Counted from the first letter of the stretch, positions 25,061-38,907 are shown. The stretch is 64,000 nt of DNA from Pipra filicauda (GCF_003945595.2 NW_024103729.1:230950-294949), one strand, 5' to 3'. Notes: generated by a model from the sequence alone, not told the origin. Translations and numbers: made by a program.

Positions 25061-25949
25061 GCGACACGAGCGTGTCTTGTCGTGAGAAGGTAGAAGGAAA
25101 ACACAGGGAGAAAGAGGTTATGAGGCAGTGGGGGAAGGACAGAAGACGGATTCCCAGTATCACCCACATGACTTGCTAAGCGGCTCCAGCTTCTCTAAAA
25201 CCTCTGGGCCATATGTTGGTTTATTTACACCCTTTGTCTTTTCGTGGGTCGCCTACTGAAATAATATTCCTGGGATATAAATGAAAGTAAGCTAGAGTAA
25301 ACAAACAAGGGGAGCGCCTGCTTAAGAGATATGTAACATTTCTGAGATCCCAGCAGAGTGTGTCGTTCCCATGGTTAAAATGGGGCCAGGATAGCAATTA
25401 GAGATTTTAGTTAAAACCCCTAGATTTTTAATGCCGAATGACACATTGACTCCATTTTCTTCTAGATTATTTAGAGCTTTTGCAGAATTGCATTATGAAA
25501 GCAGAAGGAGTCACCGCAAAACCAGCTCTTTAACAGTTAAAAGAAAAAAAAAGACACAGCAGATTAAGGTGTTCCTAATGATGACAACAGCTCAGAGAAA
25601 CCTCCACGACTTCCCGTGAGGCTGACTTTATTCACAACTTCTTCTACATTAGGATCCATCCCGCTCTGAGGCCAGGACCACGTTGGCTCGTCTGCATCAG
25701 GCGCCGAGATCCCGCGGGGCTGCAAAGGGTGCGGGCACCAACTGCGCGTTTTGAAATCCGCGCATCAGCTACGTTTTCTTCTTCATCCGAGGCAGCCAAC
25801 CCCATGGCCAGGCTGGAGCACACCGGGCTACGAGGAAACTTTTTTCTTAAAATAAATAGGACGCTCTAACAAATCGGCAGATTTTTAGTTGTTTGGAGGT
25901 TTTTTCTTTCCTCCCATGTCAAAGTTACCGACAGAATCGGCTCGATACT

Positions 25950-26190
25950 GTCGTAAAACCTATCTTCCTGTCATTGCGGCTGTACCTGGACTGGGGAAGC
26001 CACCCCGGGGTGCCGGGTTGAGCCCTCGGCGGCAGGGCCAGGGTGAACCTTGAGTGGCTGCACCGCCCTCCCAGGCTGGGGGAATCCCCAGAGAGCGCCT
26101 TGCCAGCGCCCAGCAGCCCCCTCTTGTCGTCGTCCCCCCTCCCCCACTACACGCACCCACCTCGCTGCTGCCCCTGAGGATGCCTGCTAC
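25950..26190. promoter_or_regulatory. Small GC-rich element
   Basis: About 240 bp of GC-rich DNA without an assignable gene. Its CpG density is lower than in the larger islands. Confidence 0.35.
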
Positions 26191-26199
26191 AGGACGCCC

Positions 26200-28890
26200 T
26201 GAAAGTCAGACAAAAGCGCGGACACCACCATCTCTCTCAGCTGTTTCGGGAAGACACACAAAAAATTAGTCTCCAACTTTTGCCTAGTCACTGCTGGTTT
26301 AAATTATCCTCTGCCCTGGATGCGGGCAATAATGAAGCAATGGGAGCTCCTTGCTTCACCGTCTGCTCCTGCCAGCGGCCAGGAAACAGGATGCATCTGC
26401 ACTTGGGCAAAACTGGGCTGCCCTCCTGCAGCCCTCCCGCTTCCCTCGTTCCGGGGAGTCCAGGAGTGGGGAGCCAAAGGGAGGTTTCAAGGGGGAAGGT
26501 TTTGTTAGCCCTACCTGAGGACCGATTCATCCTCGCATATACTTGATAAAAATGAAGATTTTGCTGGGAGTAGGAGGAAAAAAACATGGGTAGGAAGAGA
26601 AAGGAGTCACCGGATTGTTATTGTCTAGAAAACAGGCCACCTTTAAAAACCTGTTGTAGAACTACAGAGACTCTTTTAAGTGTGAACTATCATTTCATTG
26701 TAAATAGTCAAAAAAGAGTCGGTAATCCAACTTCCGGAAACTGTTCTGAATTATTTCAGCCGACTCTTGTAAAAGAGGATTAGCAGGGCTTTAGGGGCAA
26801 AATCCTTCTGGTTTATTCAATCTCTGATTTTATGTTATAATTACTAGATGTAAAGACGCGCGAATTAGTATGCAGGCGTCGTTCAGACATTATGCAGGTG
26901 CTATTCTAATCATTCAGCTTTTTAATTAAGGAACGAGGTAAGAAAACAGAATCATAAAAACCCTTTTGTGAGAGCTGAGAAAATCGTGAGCGACTGCATG
27001 AATAAAGCCTTGATACCTTATCCTGACAGGTCAGACACCAATTGCCTGACTTACGACCTTTTCTTGCTGAAACAATGGTTAACAGCTTTCTCACCTTGTT
27101 CCCATTATAGCCTTTATTCTCATTGAGAATTTATGGAAATGGCCCTAAAATGCTTACACTAAAGAGGGATGCAAAAAGGTATTGCAATTTTAATTGGTGC
27201 GTGTCCCGTACAAAGATACTTTAATTCAGGTCTTTCGGGAATTGAAGGACTCAGCTCGGCACGAGGATTTGGGTAGATCGAAACGGTTTGAAGCATAAAA
27301 TTCTCCTTCAGGAGAGGAGGGGACACAAACAAACAAAAAAAGTCACCCAAAGTTGCCGGAATGCCCGGGCAGCCGCCGCGGCTGGGACGGCGCCGGGTCC
27401 CCCCTTTGTTCAGCGCATCAGAAGGCATCGTGTTCCTTGATCCCGCGATGCAAACTTAAAGCCTTTGTGAGGCTTTGTTATTATTATTTAATTTCTTTCC
27501 CTCGCCTTCCTCCTCTCCCTTCCTCTGCACCCTCCCCACGCCTGGCACGACTGCATCACGTGTATTAACATATGAATGAAACAACCAGAGCCAATGCACT
27601 TAAGGTAATACCTATGCTCCGTTCTCGCCTGATTATCTTTTTATAGAAAGTTACATTAACTAATGACATTTACATAAATATGAATAATTAGTAAGGTAAG
27701 TAATTCTGCTGCGACGGGGGAAGGCGGAGTAGGGAAGAGCCTGAGACCTAAGCCCAATTTTCGTCTCCGCAGACCTGGGCGCTGCTTCGCCCTGGCACCG
27801 GACAGGAGGCACGGAGTCTTCCTCAGGGAGGAGGGGAACTGTCACATTTATATTGTTTTCTCCTTTTTTTTTTTTTTTCATAATGCGAAATTTTTCTCTT
27901 GTGTCCCTCTTTTATCTTCCCTCCAGACCTCCAGTTCTGAGCAGAGTTCATTGGCTGTAAATGATAGGTTCCCAAAAGCATCAATCCGCGCTCCTCTAGT
28001 ACTTGGCCGAGAACAATGCAAGTATTAGGATATCAGCAGCACTCGAAATGATCACGCGTTAAATTATTTTGCTTTCACGGATGAGGGGGCTTTTTTCCAA
28101 TGTAAATCAAGCGCTTTAGTTATTAAGTCTGAACACTAATCTCCAACAACCTTTACATAATGTGGCAGAATGTGCCACACCACTTCGCACCTGCACTCTG
28201 AATAGAGCCGCCTTTTCAATGTAAGACACGCTTGTTGCCCCTGGGCTCCAAAGGAGTTGTGTGAATAAGTCAAGCTTTTTGAATACCCCTACTCGCTTTC
28301 TCTTCCTCCTTTGATCACAGAAAATGTCTTCTAATTTGTCCTTTTTCATTGTAACAACGTTTTCAAGTCTCTTTTTATTTTCCAAACCACATATTTATAA
28401 AGAACATAAATCGCGCCAGAAAACAAAAGTTCTCTCCTCGCCAACTGGCCGAGTAGCCTATGACCACTTTGTTATTCACAAGGAGAAGGGGAAAACAAGG
28501 TTTTCGCAAAGACTGTTGCTTCTCGAGTTTGTCCTAAACAAACGTTTAACTTTGGGACGGGACGATGGGAAAGAAACATGTTTGTTCCCCTCAAAAATAA
28601 GGGCAGATCCATTTGCCTTGGGGATCCGCCCGCTGCTCCCTCCAGGCTGGTGGCCAGCTGCATTTCAACCCTCTACCGGCGATAAATGGCGAGGAGGAGG
28701 GTAGAAGACAGGAGGGACCGATGTCTCTCCTTGCCCACTGGAGTGACTGAAGTCTCCGCCAACTTCCTGAGCCCACCAGACAGGTCAGGGCGAAGCCAGC
28801 TGTAGCGAGCGGGTTTGCTCGCATTAATTCTTAGCTGAGCTGCCTACTTTAACGACCTTCGAGGATAATGAACTCTAATTTATAAATCCG
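26200..28890. other. Gene desert with CNE-like AT-rich blocks
   Basis: No gene recognised. Two repeat-free stretches look like developmental enhancers by motif content: 26800-26960 (TAATTACTAG, GAATTAG, TTTAATTAAGG) and 27550-27710 (a CACGTG E-box, then octamer-like and TAATTAG sites in close succession). An inverted repeat lies at 26714-26768. Conservation cannot be tested here. Confidence 0.4.
26714..26768. repeat. Inverted repeat AAGAGTCGG ... CCGACTCTT
   Basis: Perfect 9-bp arms at 26714-26722 and 26760-26768, with a 37-base loop. The CCGACT core recurs in the inverted repeat at 39890-39924. Confidence 0.8.
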
Positions 28891-29460
28891 AGCAAGACGT
28901 CAAAGTTAATAGCGAGAGGAACTGCTAAAAAACCCACGCAGGCTCCTTTCTCCCCCAGCCCGCCAGCTCCCCGACACTATTTTTCTTCCGAGTAGTCGGG
29001 CAGCGGCTGCACCGGCGCCGAGCGCTCGGTGCCCGGCCCGGCGGCTCCAGGCTGTCCTGCCCTCTCTGCAGCCCTGAATCAGCTGCGGGGACAGAGGCGA
29101 GAGCCCAGCAGGGTTTCCACCCCCTGCTTCCACGTCAGCCCCGTCTCAGACATCTCCGAGGTGCTTTGCCCCAGTGTCTGCTACGGAGCAGTAGGTTAAT
29201 GGCATTTTAGTGAAGTTGGTCTCTCTGCAGGCTAAGCCCAACCGAGGAGTTTCTCACTCCTCCTCACAGACGGGTTTCCGGACGACACTTTAACATCCCT
29301 ATTCATTAGTACGTTAATCAAGGCTGTAATCCCAGCGAAGAGGTGCCCATGCATTCCTGCTGCAGCTAAAGCCGCCTCTCGAGCCTGCACCTATGTGAAG
29401 CACCGCGCAGCGCCCGCTCCCCCCTCCGACGGGTGCTTCCGCCGAGAGGCTGTTTCCTTA
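28890..29460. promoter_or_regulatory. Orphan CpG-rich element pair
   Basis: CG-rich patches at about 28940-29130 and 29390-29460, separated by AT-rich DNA with CATTAG and GTTAATCAA motifs. No gene. Confidence 0.4.
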
Positions 29461-30760
29461 CATTACCGTAGGCTCCGCGTAAGAAAACCAACAAACCCTT
29501 CTAATACAGTTTAAAACACTTTGATGTCTTGCCAAGAAACACACTTCCTTCAAGAGACAAGTCAACATTTGTTTTTCACATTAAATGGCATTTAGTTGCC
29601 ACTGAAAAAATGATGCTGAAGGACCACTTTTTAATTCGATGTATAACAACCGCGGGGGTCTAAGAGAAAATAACGGCGAAAGCTATAGACACAAATAACT
29701 AAATTACCAAAACGTTAGTATATCTCCTAGGTTCATTAATATGTAACAGACTCCCCAGTTAATCTCCAAAAGCCAGTGTTCCCCCTCTAAAATAGCACTC
29801 TGGGACGAATTGTACAGGAGATCAATCACTGCTAATGCAGTAAGGTTTACTGCAAGGGGGGAAAAAGCTATTTACACCTTCAAATAGAAGCTTTTGAGAT
29901 TTAAGAGTAAGGGTCATACATCACCAAGAATAAATGATTATGAATTGGTAAACGCGCCCTCCAGCCATTAGCTATGCGACGCGATTTATCATTTCTGGGT
30001 GTTTTTCTTTTTAAAATCATCTGGCTATTTGAAAAGAAAAGCATGACGGAGAAAAAAAACACCGCGGGAAAGTTTGTTTTTGCATATACTATAAGTCATC
30101 AAAACATGGCTATTCAGAAATAAACGGGGTCACTTATGAACTGCTTAACGAGAGACAATAAAGCCCTTTCATTGTACACTTTTATGACTCAGGGATCGGT
30201 GGGCTTCTCCCAGCTCAGCCTCCGGCCGTCTCTGCCTTTTTTCCTCTTTTCGTTGCAAGTTACAAACCCAGGAGTGTCGTAAGAAATCATTTACGCCCTA
30301 AAAAAAAGGGTTACCAGTGTCTTTCCTTCCCCTGGCATATATTTGATTTACATCACAGGGGACATTTTGTTAGTTTTTAACAATTGCCAGTCGTTATCCA
30401 AGATGGTCACGAACAGCCGTGTGGAGGACCTGTCCTGGCAGCAGATGTGGGATTGTGGGACAGGACACATCTTGTTCCTTGTCTCCATCAGAAAAAAAAA
30501 AAAAAAAAAAAAAAAGATGAGGGCTCGTTTGGGTGGAAAACCTTGCAGCCTAGATCGGTGGAAGCCGGCTTTGCCCCTCTGGCGATATCTGCATTTCTTG
30601 TGTGCGCGTCATTGAATTATCATATTATCATTGAAACTGCTTCGCAAACCCGAGTAAACCTTTTTCCACTTAGACTCTGCTCAGGGCGGTGGGAATGTTA
30701 CTCATCAAATTAAATAATCTATAATAAAACACATACTTCAGAGATGGGAAAGAATGACAG
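29461..30760. other. Gene desert, AT-rich
   Basis: No gene recognised. Long repeat-free AT-rich stretch with homeodomain- and SOX-type motifs, and an A24 run at 30492-30515. Confidence 0.4.
30492..30515. repeat. A24 homopolymer
   Basis: Twenty-four consecutive A. No target-site duplication or retrogene body was recognised beside it. Confidence 0.85.
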
Positions 30761-30769
30761 CGTGCTGCC

Positions 30770-32090
30770 GAAGGGCTGAGGGGGGAGAGATGATGGCCCC
30801 CCGCCCCGGCTGCTGGGGGGTCGGGGTGGCGATTCCCAAGGCCGGGCAGCACTCCCGCCGGCCGTGCCCTGCGGCCTCGGGCTTGGGGTGGGCACCAGGG
30901 TCTACCTTCACGGGAGACACAACCGACAGGGCAGGGGAGCGTCAAAAATTGGGTTCCGGGTGGGAAATCACCTGCCATCTCGTCACAATCTCTTTCGCCC
31001 CATAAACAGCTCAGCGCCAGGCCAGGGGTGAGATGCTGGCGGTGGACAGGGGAGGCCGTCGAGGGCCACCTATCTGGAGCACCTCTCTGGACCTGGCCTT
31101 CAGAAACGTTGAAGCTGGGGACATCCTTCAAGCCTCTTGGAGAGGTCTGTTAGGGACCTCCACTCGGGAGGGCCTCCGGGGAAAATATAAAGTTCCCTAA
31201 ACTCTTACATCCCGCTGCCCCGATATGTCGTGTTTCAATTGTGACAAGTGCCTGTTTTCTTAGGGTAAGAGATTTAATATGTCTGGTGAAAGGGTCTGTG
31301 GCAGTGAGGCTCACAGCAGGTAACCAGCTCTGCTAGGGGGCTTTTTAGTCCCACTTCTAACACTGCTAACATATTTGCAAGATTTGGGAATAAAACGACT
31401 TGGTTGTAGTCTCGAGGACGAGCTGAGATTTCTGGTTTGTTTTACAGGCTCGTTACAGGCACATTTGGCCAAAGGGCACTGTTTTATTTAAAGACAAAGA
31501 CACAGAGCCCATTCTGGGGAATGCGGGGCTTTTACAAAACTCTGCTCCGTGGCTTATTGTCTACTGGGCGGCTTTGGGGAAAAAAGAACCCCAAACAGAA
31601 AACCCAAACCCGCGGCAGTTGCACGCGATGGGTTGCTCACTCTCTGGGTGCAAATGGCTTGTTGGAGCCGCCTGAAGACATTTATCGGGCGATGCTGTCC
31701 CCTTTCCTCTCCTGGGCGTCTCTCTACTCTCCACGGTAAGCAGAGAAGAGCTCCTGCGCCAGCCGCGGAGAGCGGAGGGGGCGGGCGCAAGTGGCGCAGG
31801 ACCCCCTCTGGGTGACATTCCCGTGCCCCTCGCCCACCAGAACAGTGGCCACCTCTCCGTGGACTTCACTGGGGCATGAACAAGTGTGAGCTGTGCTGAG
31901 AGGGGGGGGGGGGCTGTGGAAACCTTCCCCAGGTCCAGCTGCTGGGGTGCGGAGGGGACAAGCAGTGGCCGACCCTGCCCGGCTCTGCCCGTACCCCCGG
32001 CTTGCCCGCAATCTCGGGCCCCGGCCCTGCGCAGCCACCTCTGCCCGCGCCAAACAGCGCCTGCTGCCCCCCTCTCATTTCGAGACGAGG
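30770..32090. promoter_or_regulatory. Orphan CpG-rich elements
   Basis: Two CG-rich blocks (about 30770-31090 and 31600-32080) with a G13 run near 31900. No coding gene is supported on either strand. Confidence 0.45.
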
Positions 32091-32099
32091 AGTGATAAT

Positions 32100-33080
32100 A
32101 AACACGCAATTCCCCTTTGTCATAGGAGAGTGAAGGGAGGGTGAGGCTGTTCCCTGCCTCCCCGGGATCCCCACTGGAATGTCCACTACTTGGTCCACCA
32201 AGGAAGATTGAGGTGCAAGACCTTTTCTTCTGAAATCCTCTTTTCTTTACAAGCCCGTTTTACAGCGCAGAGGAAGGAAAAAAATATTCTGAGATAATCT
32301 GGTTCTTTAGAATAAATGAGATTGTTTCCTTGAATATCTAATTTTGCAATTCCAGTTTGAAGTAGAGCCATTTCCTCTTTATTACATCATTCTGCACTTT
32401 ATTTCTATGATTTTATGTTTTACTGCTGTTCCTGTGAAAGGCTATATTTTCAGCGTTATAGAAAGTCTCTGAAGATCCATAAGATTATTATTTATCTGAC
32501 TTTCTGTGTCTTCGAGTGCTGTATACATTACATAATTGCCTTAAAATGTTTTCATAAATTACATTCAGAAATGTGTCATAGTAAATTACCTTTGTAATAA
32601 AATGTAAAAAATGCAAATGGCTGTTGTCTTTATTACGTTTTAAACCATTGGTTTATCTGCACTATTTCACTTGTCAGTTGCACAATATGTTGTATAAAGG
32701 GAAAGCACAGTTTGATAACAGATAGATGGAACCTCGTGTGTAATCTAGCAGGCACGTACAGTTTGGGTCATTTCCTTATCTCCCGCAGAAAAGACATTAT
32801 CCCCCTCATATTTACATACTTTTCAATATTTGTCAAACAATCATAAATTATAAATTAATGAAATGTTCGACAGTCTTCAGAGATCAGACTAATGAAGACA
32901 TTTACCTTTTTGGTGATTTGGATTCTCATCTTTGTAAGTTTAATGACATTTAGACTCTCACGGTTTATTAGACTTTATTAGATTTGTCCTTCACTCCTGC
33001 TGTCATTCAGATGTCTCTGCATAAACATCACCTGCTTCAGGTACAAGAACAAATCGTTTTCCTCCAGAAAGGCTCTGGAG
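32100..33080. other. Gene desert, AT-rich, repeat-free
   Basis: No gene recognised. About 1 kb of AT-rich unique-looking DNA with many TAAT and ATTA cores, of the type often found in deeply conserved enhancers. Confidence 0.35.
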
Positions 33081-33910
33081 CAGCAGTGACACCACGCCTG
33101 GGCGCGGAAGGGCGCGGAGCGGGGCGCCCGGGGTCGCGCAGGCCGCGCAAAGCTGTCCTCGCCCGATGCCACCGGCTGATCGCCACCCCGGCCGGGCTAG
33201 CAGCCCAATCCCCGGCCAACCCCGGCGGTCGGGAGTTGCTAAAGGTCCTCCGCAGCCAAGGAACCCATCTGCCTTTGGTTACGCCGGAGCCCGGGCCCAG
33301 CCCGCAGTCGGGCGCACCCACCCCGACCCCTCGAGGCCCTCCCTGTCGGGCTCCTGGGCGACGCCTGAGCGTGCCGAGGACATGTGTCAGCTCTTAGTGC
33401 GTTGTTTTTTCGTTTCTTATTTTTGTGACGAGGTGTTCTTGGTGCCGCAGAGCGCTGGGCCGGTGGCGCTGCCCGGCCGGGCAAGGCAACCTGGTCCCGC
33501 TCGGCGTGGCGCAGGGAACTCGCTCTGATGGATGGTACCTGCCTCCCCAACGCGATTAGGATGCAGAAATTAGGTTGTCCCCGGGAAGGTCGGCACTCGT
33601 AGCCCTCCACCTCTGCCTGGAGAGGCACACGCTAAATCCCGTCGGCCAGACCCTGGCGCCATCTTCCTGGGAACAAAGACCCGGGGCTTCCCAGCGTCGC
33701 CGCCACCCTGTAATCGAGTTTCCTAATTGTATTACTCCGTTCGCAAATGTCAGGAGCATGTGTTGGGGTACGCTGCCCCCCCCTCTCCGCATGCCCCCCT
33801 CCCAGGGGACAGCCCGGCGTGCCTCGACGGCCTTCTCGGCTCCGTGCCTCTCCCCGGCCCCGGGAGCGGGCAGCGGGAACGGGGGCTGCCTCACAACCTC
33901 TGCACTCCAT
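33080..33910. promoter_or_regulatory. Orphan CpG-rich elements
   Basis: CG-rich blocks at about 33090-33530 and 33760-33900. The frames across them are low-complexity. No gene is supported. Confidence 0.45.
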
Positions 33911-33929
33911 CAAACAGAGATCGGGTCTA

Positions 33930-34780
33930 ACTAAACCTCGCGCCACGAACCTCGAACATTATTTGCAGAGGCTTCCAAATATTTCCAAACAACGCTTTTT
34001 TAAAACACAACGGAGAGTTATTAAAGCGCTTGTTGGTAAAGTGAGCATGTGTTCTGCAATCATCAAAAATTGATATGTACCGCCAGTAAAGTAATTATGC
34101 ACCATCCTGAGGATACGAGAACAGTACATTGTTAATCCACTTGCACACCCGTTGACTTGCAGCATCAGGCTGCAAATAGCTTAATTAAGTCATACACGTG
34201 GAATATAACCATATTGTTACATTGCATTATGCACACTATATCTCAATTTATTGGGACAATTAATGCTAGTGATAGACCTCGGGCGAAAAATATTAACCGC
34301 AAAGCACTAAAGTTGCATTCTGGTGACATTTGCAGAACGGGGAGTAAACATTGAAGCAAGGCACAGCCTTCGAGAACTGCGAGGACCTGCCCGTACTTAA
34401 CAGGCACTTTGGGCATTCAGAGGGAACGATCTTCACTATTCTCCGTTCCCTAGCTGTGTCCTGACTTGCGAAAGCACTCAGAGGATCAAACTAGCTCATT
34501 CTTCTTTACTCCAGGGAAGTTTAAATGGGAGCTCCGGGATCGGTCCTCAGAAGACGTGAAGTCCAGATCAAGGGGCCTTTGGGCGAGAGAGAGTTTCCCC
34601 GCAGGGCTGAGAGATTGTAACATAGAAGGTCTATGATAGCAGGGCGGGCACTGAACACCAGAGTTTCATGGGCAGCCCAGGGCTGGGAGGGCATACTAGC
34701 CCTTCTATTAGCTCTCCACTCGTGAACGTGACCACGTGCCGGTATTTCCCACAGAGGAGCGGCGAGGCTGCATCCCGGGG
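33930..34780. other. CNE-like AT-rich block
   Basis: Unique, AT-rich, with GTAATTATGCA, TTAATTAA, CACGTG and ATTTGCAGA-type motifs packed between 33955 and 34350. A regulatory role is inferred from composition only. Confidence 0.4.
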
Positions 34781-35250
34781 TGAGATCCTGGGCTGGCTCC
34801 GGGCCCACCGTGCCCAGAGCGTGGCAGAGCCGTCCCGGTGCTCCCGGGTCCCGACGGAATTGGGGCACAACGGGTGAAATGTCGGCAGGGTCCAGTCAGT
34901 GGCCAGGATGGGGATGCCCTATTGGTGGCCAAGATGGGCACACCCAGCCCGGCCAGCAGGTGTTCAGGCCCCGGACCCGGGCCAACCTGCCCTCTCACGC
35001 GCCCCAAACTGGGGTGCCCCCCGGCGTCGTGGTCCCCCGAGGGAGCCGGAGGGGTGAAGCTGACTCCAGTAGTGCTCAGAGCATCACGTCTCCCCGGGGG
35101 GTCTCCAAGCGCTCTGCACCGGCTTCAAAGCCGGTAATCAGCGGCTATGGGAGAGGCGGGGGAACCTGTCACGCGCAGGGGGCAGCGGTGGGGAGGAAGC
35201 GCCGAGGGAGCAGCTCCGAGGGGCAGCGGGGCTCTGTCCTGCCAGACTTT
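34780..35250. promoter_or_regulatory. Orphan CpG-rich element
   Basis: GC- and CG-rich with short near-repeats of GGCCAGGATGGG/GGCCAAGATGGG type at about 34900-34938. No gene is supported. Confidence 0.4.
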
Positions 35251-36239
35251 GTCCAGGTCATTTGTGTAAGCAGGCTCAGGTACGCTTCTGGCAGCATGCA
35301 GTTGGGACGCACCCCTTTATCGCCGGATTTACCCCCTTTTCTGCAAAACCGCTCAGAATCGATATTATTATGCGGGGAACAAAATATTCCCAAATCAAAA
35401 CCAAAACCTCTTTGTCTGACCGATTTAACTGCCTCCTCCAAATTTTCCGAACGCCCCTCGATGGTGCGCTCTCATTCCCATAGGGATGAAGTCTGTTCAA
35501 GTTTCCCCAGACTATGATCCTTGGGGATGCAAAGGGCGATTTCCAGCCTCTCGAGGACTTTGATTTAACGGATTTGTCAAGCGTTTTGGGAAAAAGGCGT
35601 CCAGAAGGTCACCTGGATTCCCCTAGACCTCTCTCCTGCCGACGTCGAGGTGACCCTTTAAGCGCAGCCACGGGTGGAGACAGGAACACGGGTTAGACCC
35701 ATGCGCTGGGCAGCAGCGAGGGCTGCCGAAGGTCAGGGGTTGCCAAGTGGGACACACATGTCCACTCACACCCCGGTGGCCGGGGGTCCTCGGCTCCCTA
35801 CACACACACGAGTGGGTGAGCTGGTTTTTCCCAAGTTTTTCCCGCCAGCAAGTTTTTACTCTCGTTTCAGCTCTTCTCGAAAGCGGCTGTGCCAGCGGGG
35901 TAAACGACTGCAAATTGGATTTTGCTCCTGACCACTGTCGTGACTGGTGCCGTGTTCACCCCAGCAGCGCCTGTCGGGGAACCAGCCCCGCGCACGGAGG
36001 TCATTTGGAGTTAGGAAACTGCGCAGTAAACCTGCTCTTTGAAAGGTGACTGTGTCCAGTGCGCGACTCACACACTCGGATAGACACGCTAACCCAAGCT
36101 CTTTCCTCTGCTCTGTATCAGGCTTTCAGCGGAGTTGCGCGTTATTCTCCTTCTATTTCGTTTAATCGTTTACAAATTAAGCCAAATACTCGATTTTAAA
36201 TCCCCACTACCCTAGGGAAATAGCCAGCTCTAGGGGATA

Positions 36240-36640
36240 ACCCTCAGCTCCCAGGGTCTGCGCGCAGCATTCCCTGCCTCAGACTGGACCACCGGCAGGA
36301 CGTTCCGGCCCCTTTGGAGCGCTGGCAGCACCTGTCGCCCACCCCCGTGGGCACTGCGGCTCCCTGGTCGCGGAGGGAGGCGCATCCCTCCGCGGGGACC
36401 CGCGCACCGGCCGCCGCGCTGCCTGCGCGGAGTCGCGGGGGCTGCCCGGCCGTCGGGGCACAGGTGTCTGTGACCATCGGGGTGCGCCGGCCCGGCCTCT
36501 CCCGCCCCGTCTGTGCGGCCCGGCCCGGGGGTGGAGGGGCTCGATCCGGCACGGCGGGTCCCGGTCCCGCGGCGCAGGGGCAGAGGTGAAGGAGGGGGGG
36601 TCATCTCGGCGTTAGGCACTTGCGGTTGGCTGCAGCCCCC
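36240..36640. promoter_or_regulatory. Orphan CpG island
   Basis: One of the densest CG blocks of the desert. There are open frames on several strands and phases, as expected from GC content alone. No adjacent gene is recognised. Confidence 0.5.
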
Positions 36641-37678
36641 CCTCCCACGGGGAGGTGCCGACACTTGTTCTGCAGGATAGGGAGAACTATGAAAGAAGGG
36701 GCAAGAGGCGAGAGGAGCCCGCGCAGGACGGGCAGGGCTGGCAGGGTGCTTTTGGCCCCCACTGCTCCTGCAGATTCTTCTCTCCTCTGCAGAGCCAGCA
36801 CTACCTCCTCCTGTCCAGCGGCACCAGAAACTGTCCTATTACTAAAGCAGGTGGAGACAGCCTCGGACCCAGGCTAAGGCGCTGTATCTTTGCCCTCGCT
36901 TATAGCCAGGACAACTTTCCGGAAGCCAATGGCAGCCTCCGAGTGCTACTGAAATCACAAGAATTATAAAGTTTATTACGCCAGAGGAGATTGGAGTTTA
37001 CTAGTGGTTTTAGGGCTGTTTGTGAATGTTTCCTAACACTAAACAAAGCCCACACCAAATTCACCGCCCTGCCCTACACGGTCCCTGGCCTGTGGTATTT
37101 ATTTTTCTTATAATTATTATTCTCTGTTAGTATAAGATCTATTTATTACTTAGTAGAAGGACAGGAGTTGATTCGCAGCACAGCCTTCAGCTGCAATCCC
37201 TGCGGTCTTTTAGACTTGTCCTTTCTGGTTACGGCCGAGAAGCCCTCTCCGGAGACGAGAGATGAGGTGTTGGTAAATTAAAAGGTAACACTTTGCCCAG
37301 TGGCTATGAATGTCGTGTCTTTTTAAAACCAAACAAGCAAGCAAGCAAACAAACAAACAAAAATCCTGCTTTGTTCCTGTTCCAGAGGAGGAAAGAAAAC
37401 CAGTTCGTGACACATGAATTGCAAAAGTTCACTTTTGTTTATTTGTTTGTTGAGACATTTTTAAAGGGGGGTAGTGGGACAAAGCACGATTAACATAATA
37501 GGAAGCTAGAAGTCTGAGGACTGTAACTTCAGTGGATTGGTTTAAAGCGGGCAGACTCTGTCTACCTTTGGCCATCTGGCTGGTTTAAGCTTTTGCCCCC
37601 ATGCTGTATGATTTTAGCTTAAAATCTCTTCCGTTGCAGTGCCGCTTTTATTGAATTCATCAAAAGCAAACTTTGCCC

Positions 37679-37681
<3 letters not shown>

Positions 37682-37710
<29 letters not shown>
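37682..37710. repeat. T29 homopolymer
   Basis: Twenty-nine consecutive T in unique DNA. Confidence 0.85.
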
Positions 37711-37714
<4 letters not shown>

Positions 37715-38010
37715 AGGGCTAAAATAATAAGTCGACCACTGTGACATTCTCTGGGCTTAGGCCATTTTTCATAACGCAGCTGATACGCTTTTGTGCGGCT
37801 AAGGCGACCAAACAGATGAATAACGAGAAAAGTCTCTCGAAAACTAAAGCTTCCAGCTTTTCCCATCTTTAAAAAGTTAAGTAAAATGAGAGGTGCATGT
37901 AAAAAAAAACCAAACCCTCCCAAATCTAAAACCCAAATCCCATCACGCCAAAGATCAGGGCAATACTTTTATACCTCTGAATGGTAACGATGCCTTTTAA
38001 ACAACTTACT

Positions 38011-38067
38011 GCACACACGCGCGCACACACACACACGCATACACACACACACACACACACACACACT
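38011..38067. repeat. (CA)n microsatellite
   Basis: Alternating CA with a few CG and TA interruptions for about 57 bases, capable of Z-DNA formation. Confidence 0.9.
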
Positions 38068-38907
38068 CGCACAAAACTTTAAAGCTTGTGAAACTGCCCA
38101 GGTGGTGTTTATAGGACCGTAGCCAGTGGGTTGTAAAGAAATCCGAGACATTTGAAGGAGATTAGACTAGTTAGAAATACATGACAAAACAATTTTTTCC
38201 CCCTAATTTTACTCCTGTTTCACTGTATCCACCGTGTTTAATGCAGGGCTTGAAGGGTCAAGTTGTCTGCAGCACTAAAGAAGAGTCCCACAAATTGTGG
38301 TGGTTTGGCAGGCGGGGGTAAGTTTATTATTATTTTTAATGTGTTTTCTCATGAATGTATGGTTGTGTTTAAAGTTTGTGTTGCAAAGAAAATATGCCCT
38401 CGTGATTTTAATGTCATTTTAGCCATGAACTAGTTTTGTGTTCAGAATCATGTCTCTAATGTTGTTGATGTTCTTCCTGGAATTTTGTCAAAAGCAAAAA
38501 AATCCTCCTGCTTCTCCCAGCAGCAGAGATAGGCAGAGCCAGACCCCACGGTGCGGGACTGAGAGGCGAGTGCCTCTATACCACAAGGCAACAAGTAAGA
38601 ATTTCACGAGATTTTGCCTGGGTTCAGACGGTCATTTGTGTTTGGCGGCTTGCTAGGGATTTTATTTTTGGTTTGATTTCTTTTTCATCCCACTGTAATT
38701 TATTTATTCATTTGTTTGTTTATTTATTTATTTTGCACGTGCCACCCCCAAACCTGAGTATTTTAAGACTACAACTGTGAACCCCGATTTATTATGAAAA
38801 CTACTGTATATACAGCCTTGGTGGAAACACAGCCATTGGTTCAAATAAAATGACTATTGATTCAAAGTGCAAGCCCTCAAGGCTGAACCGAGAGGGAAGG
38901 AATGGGT

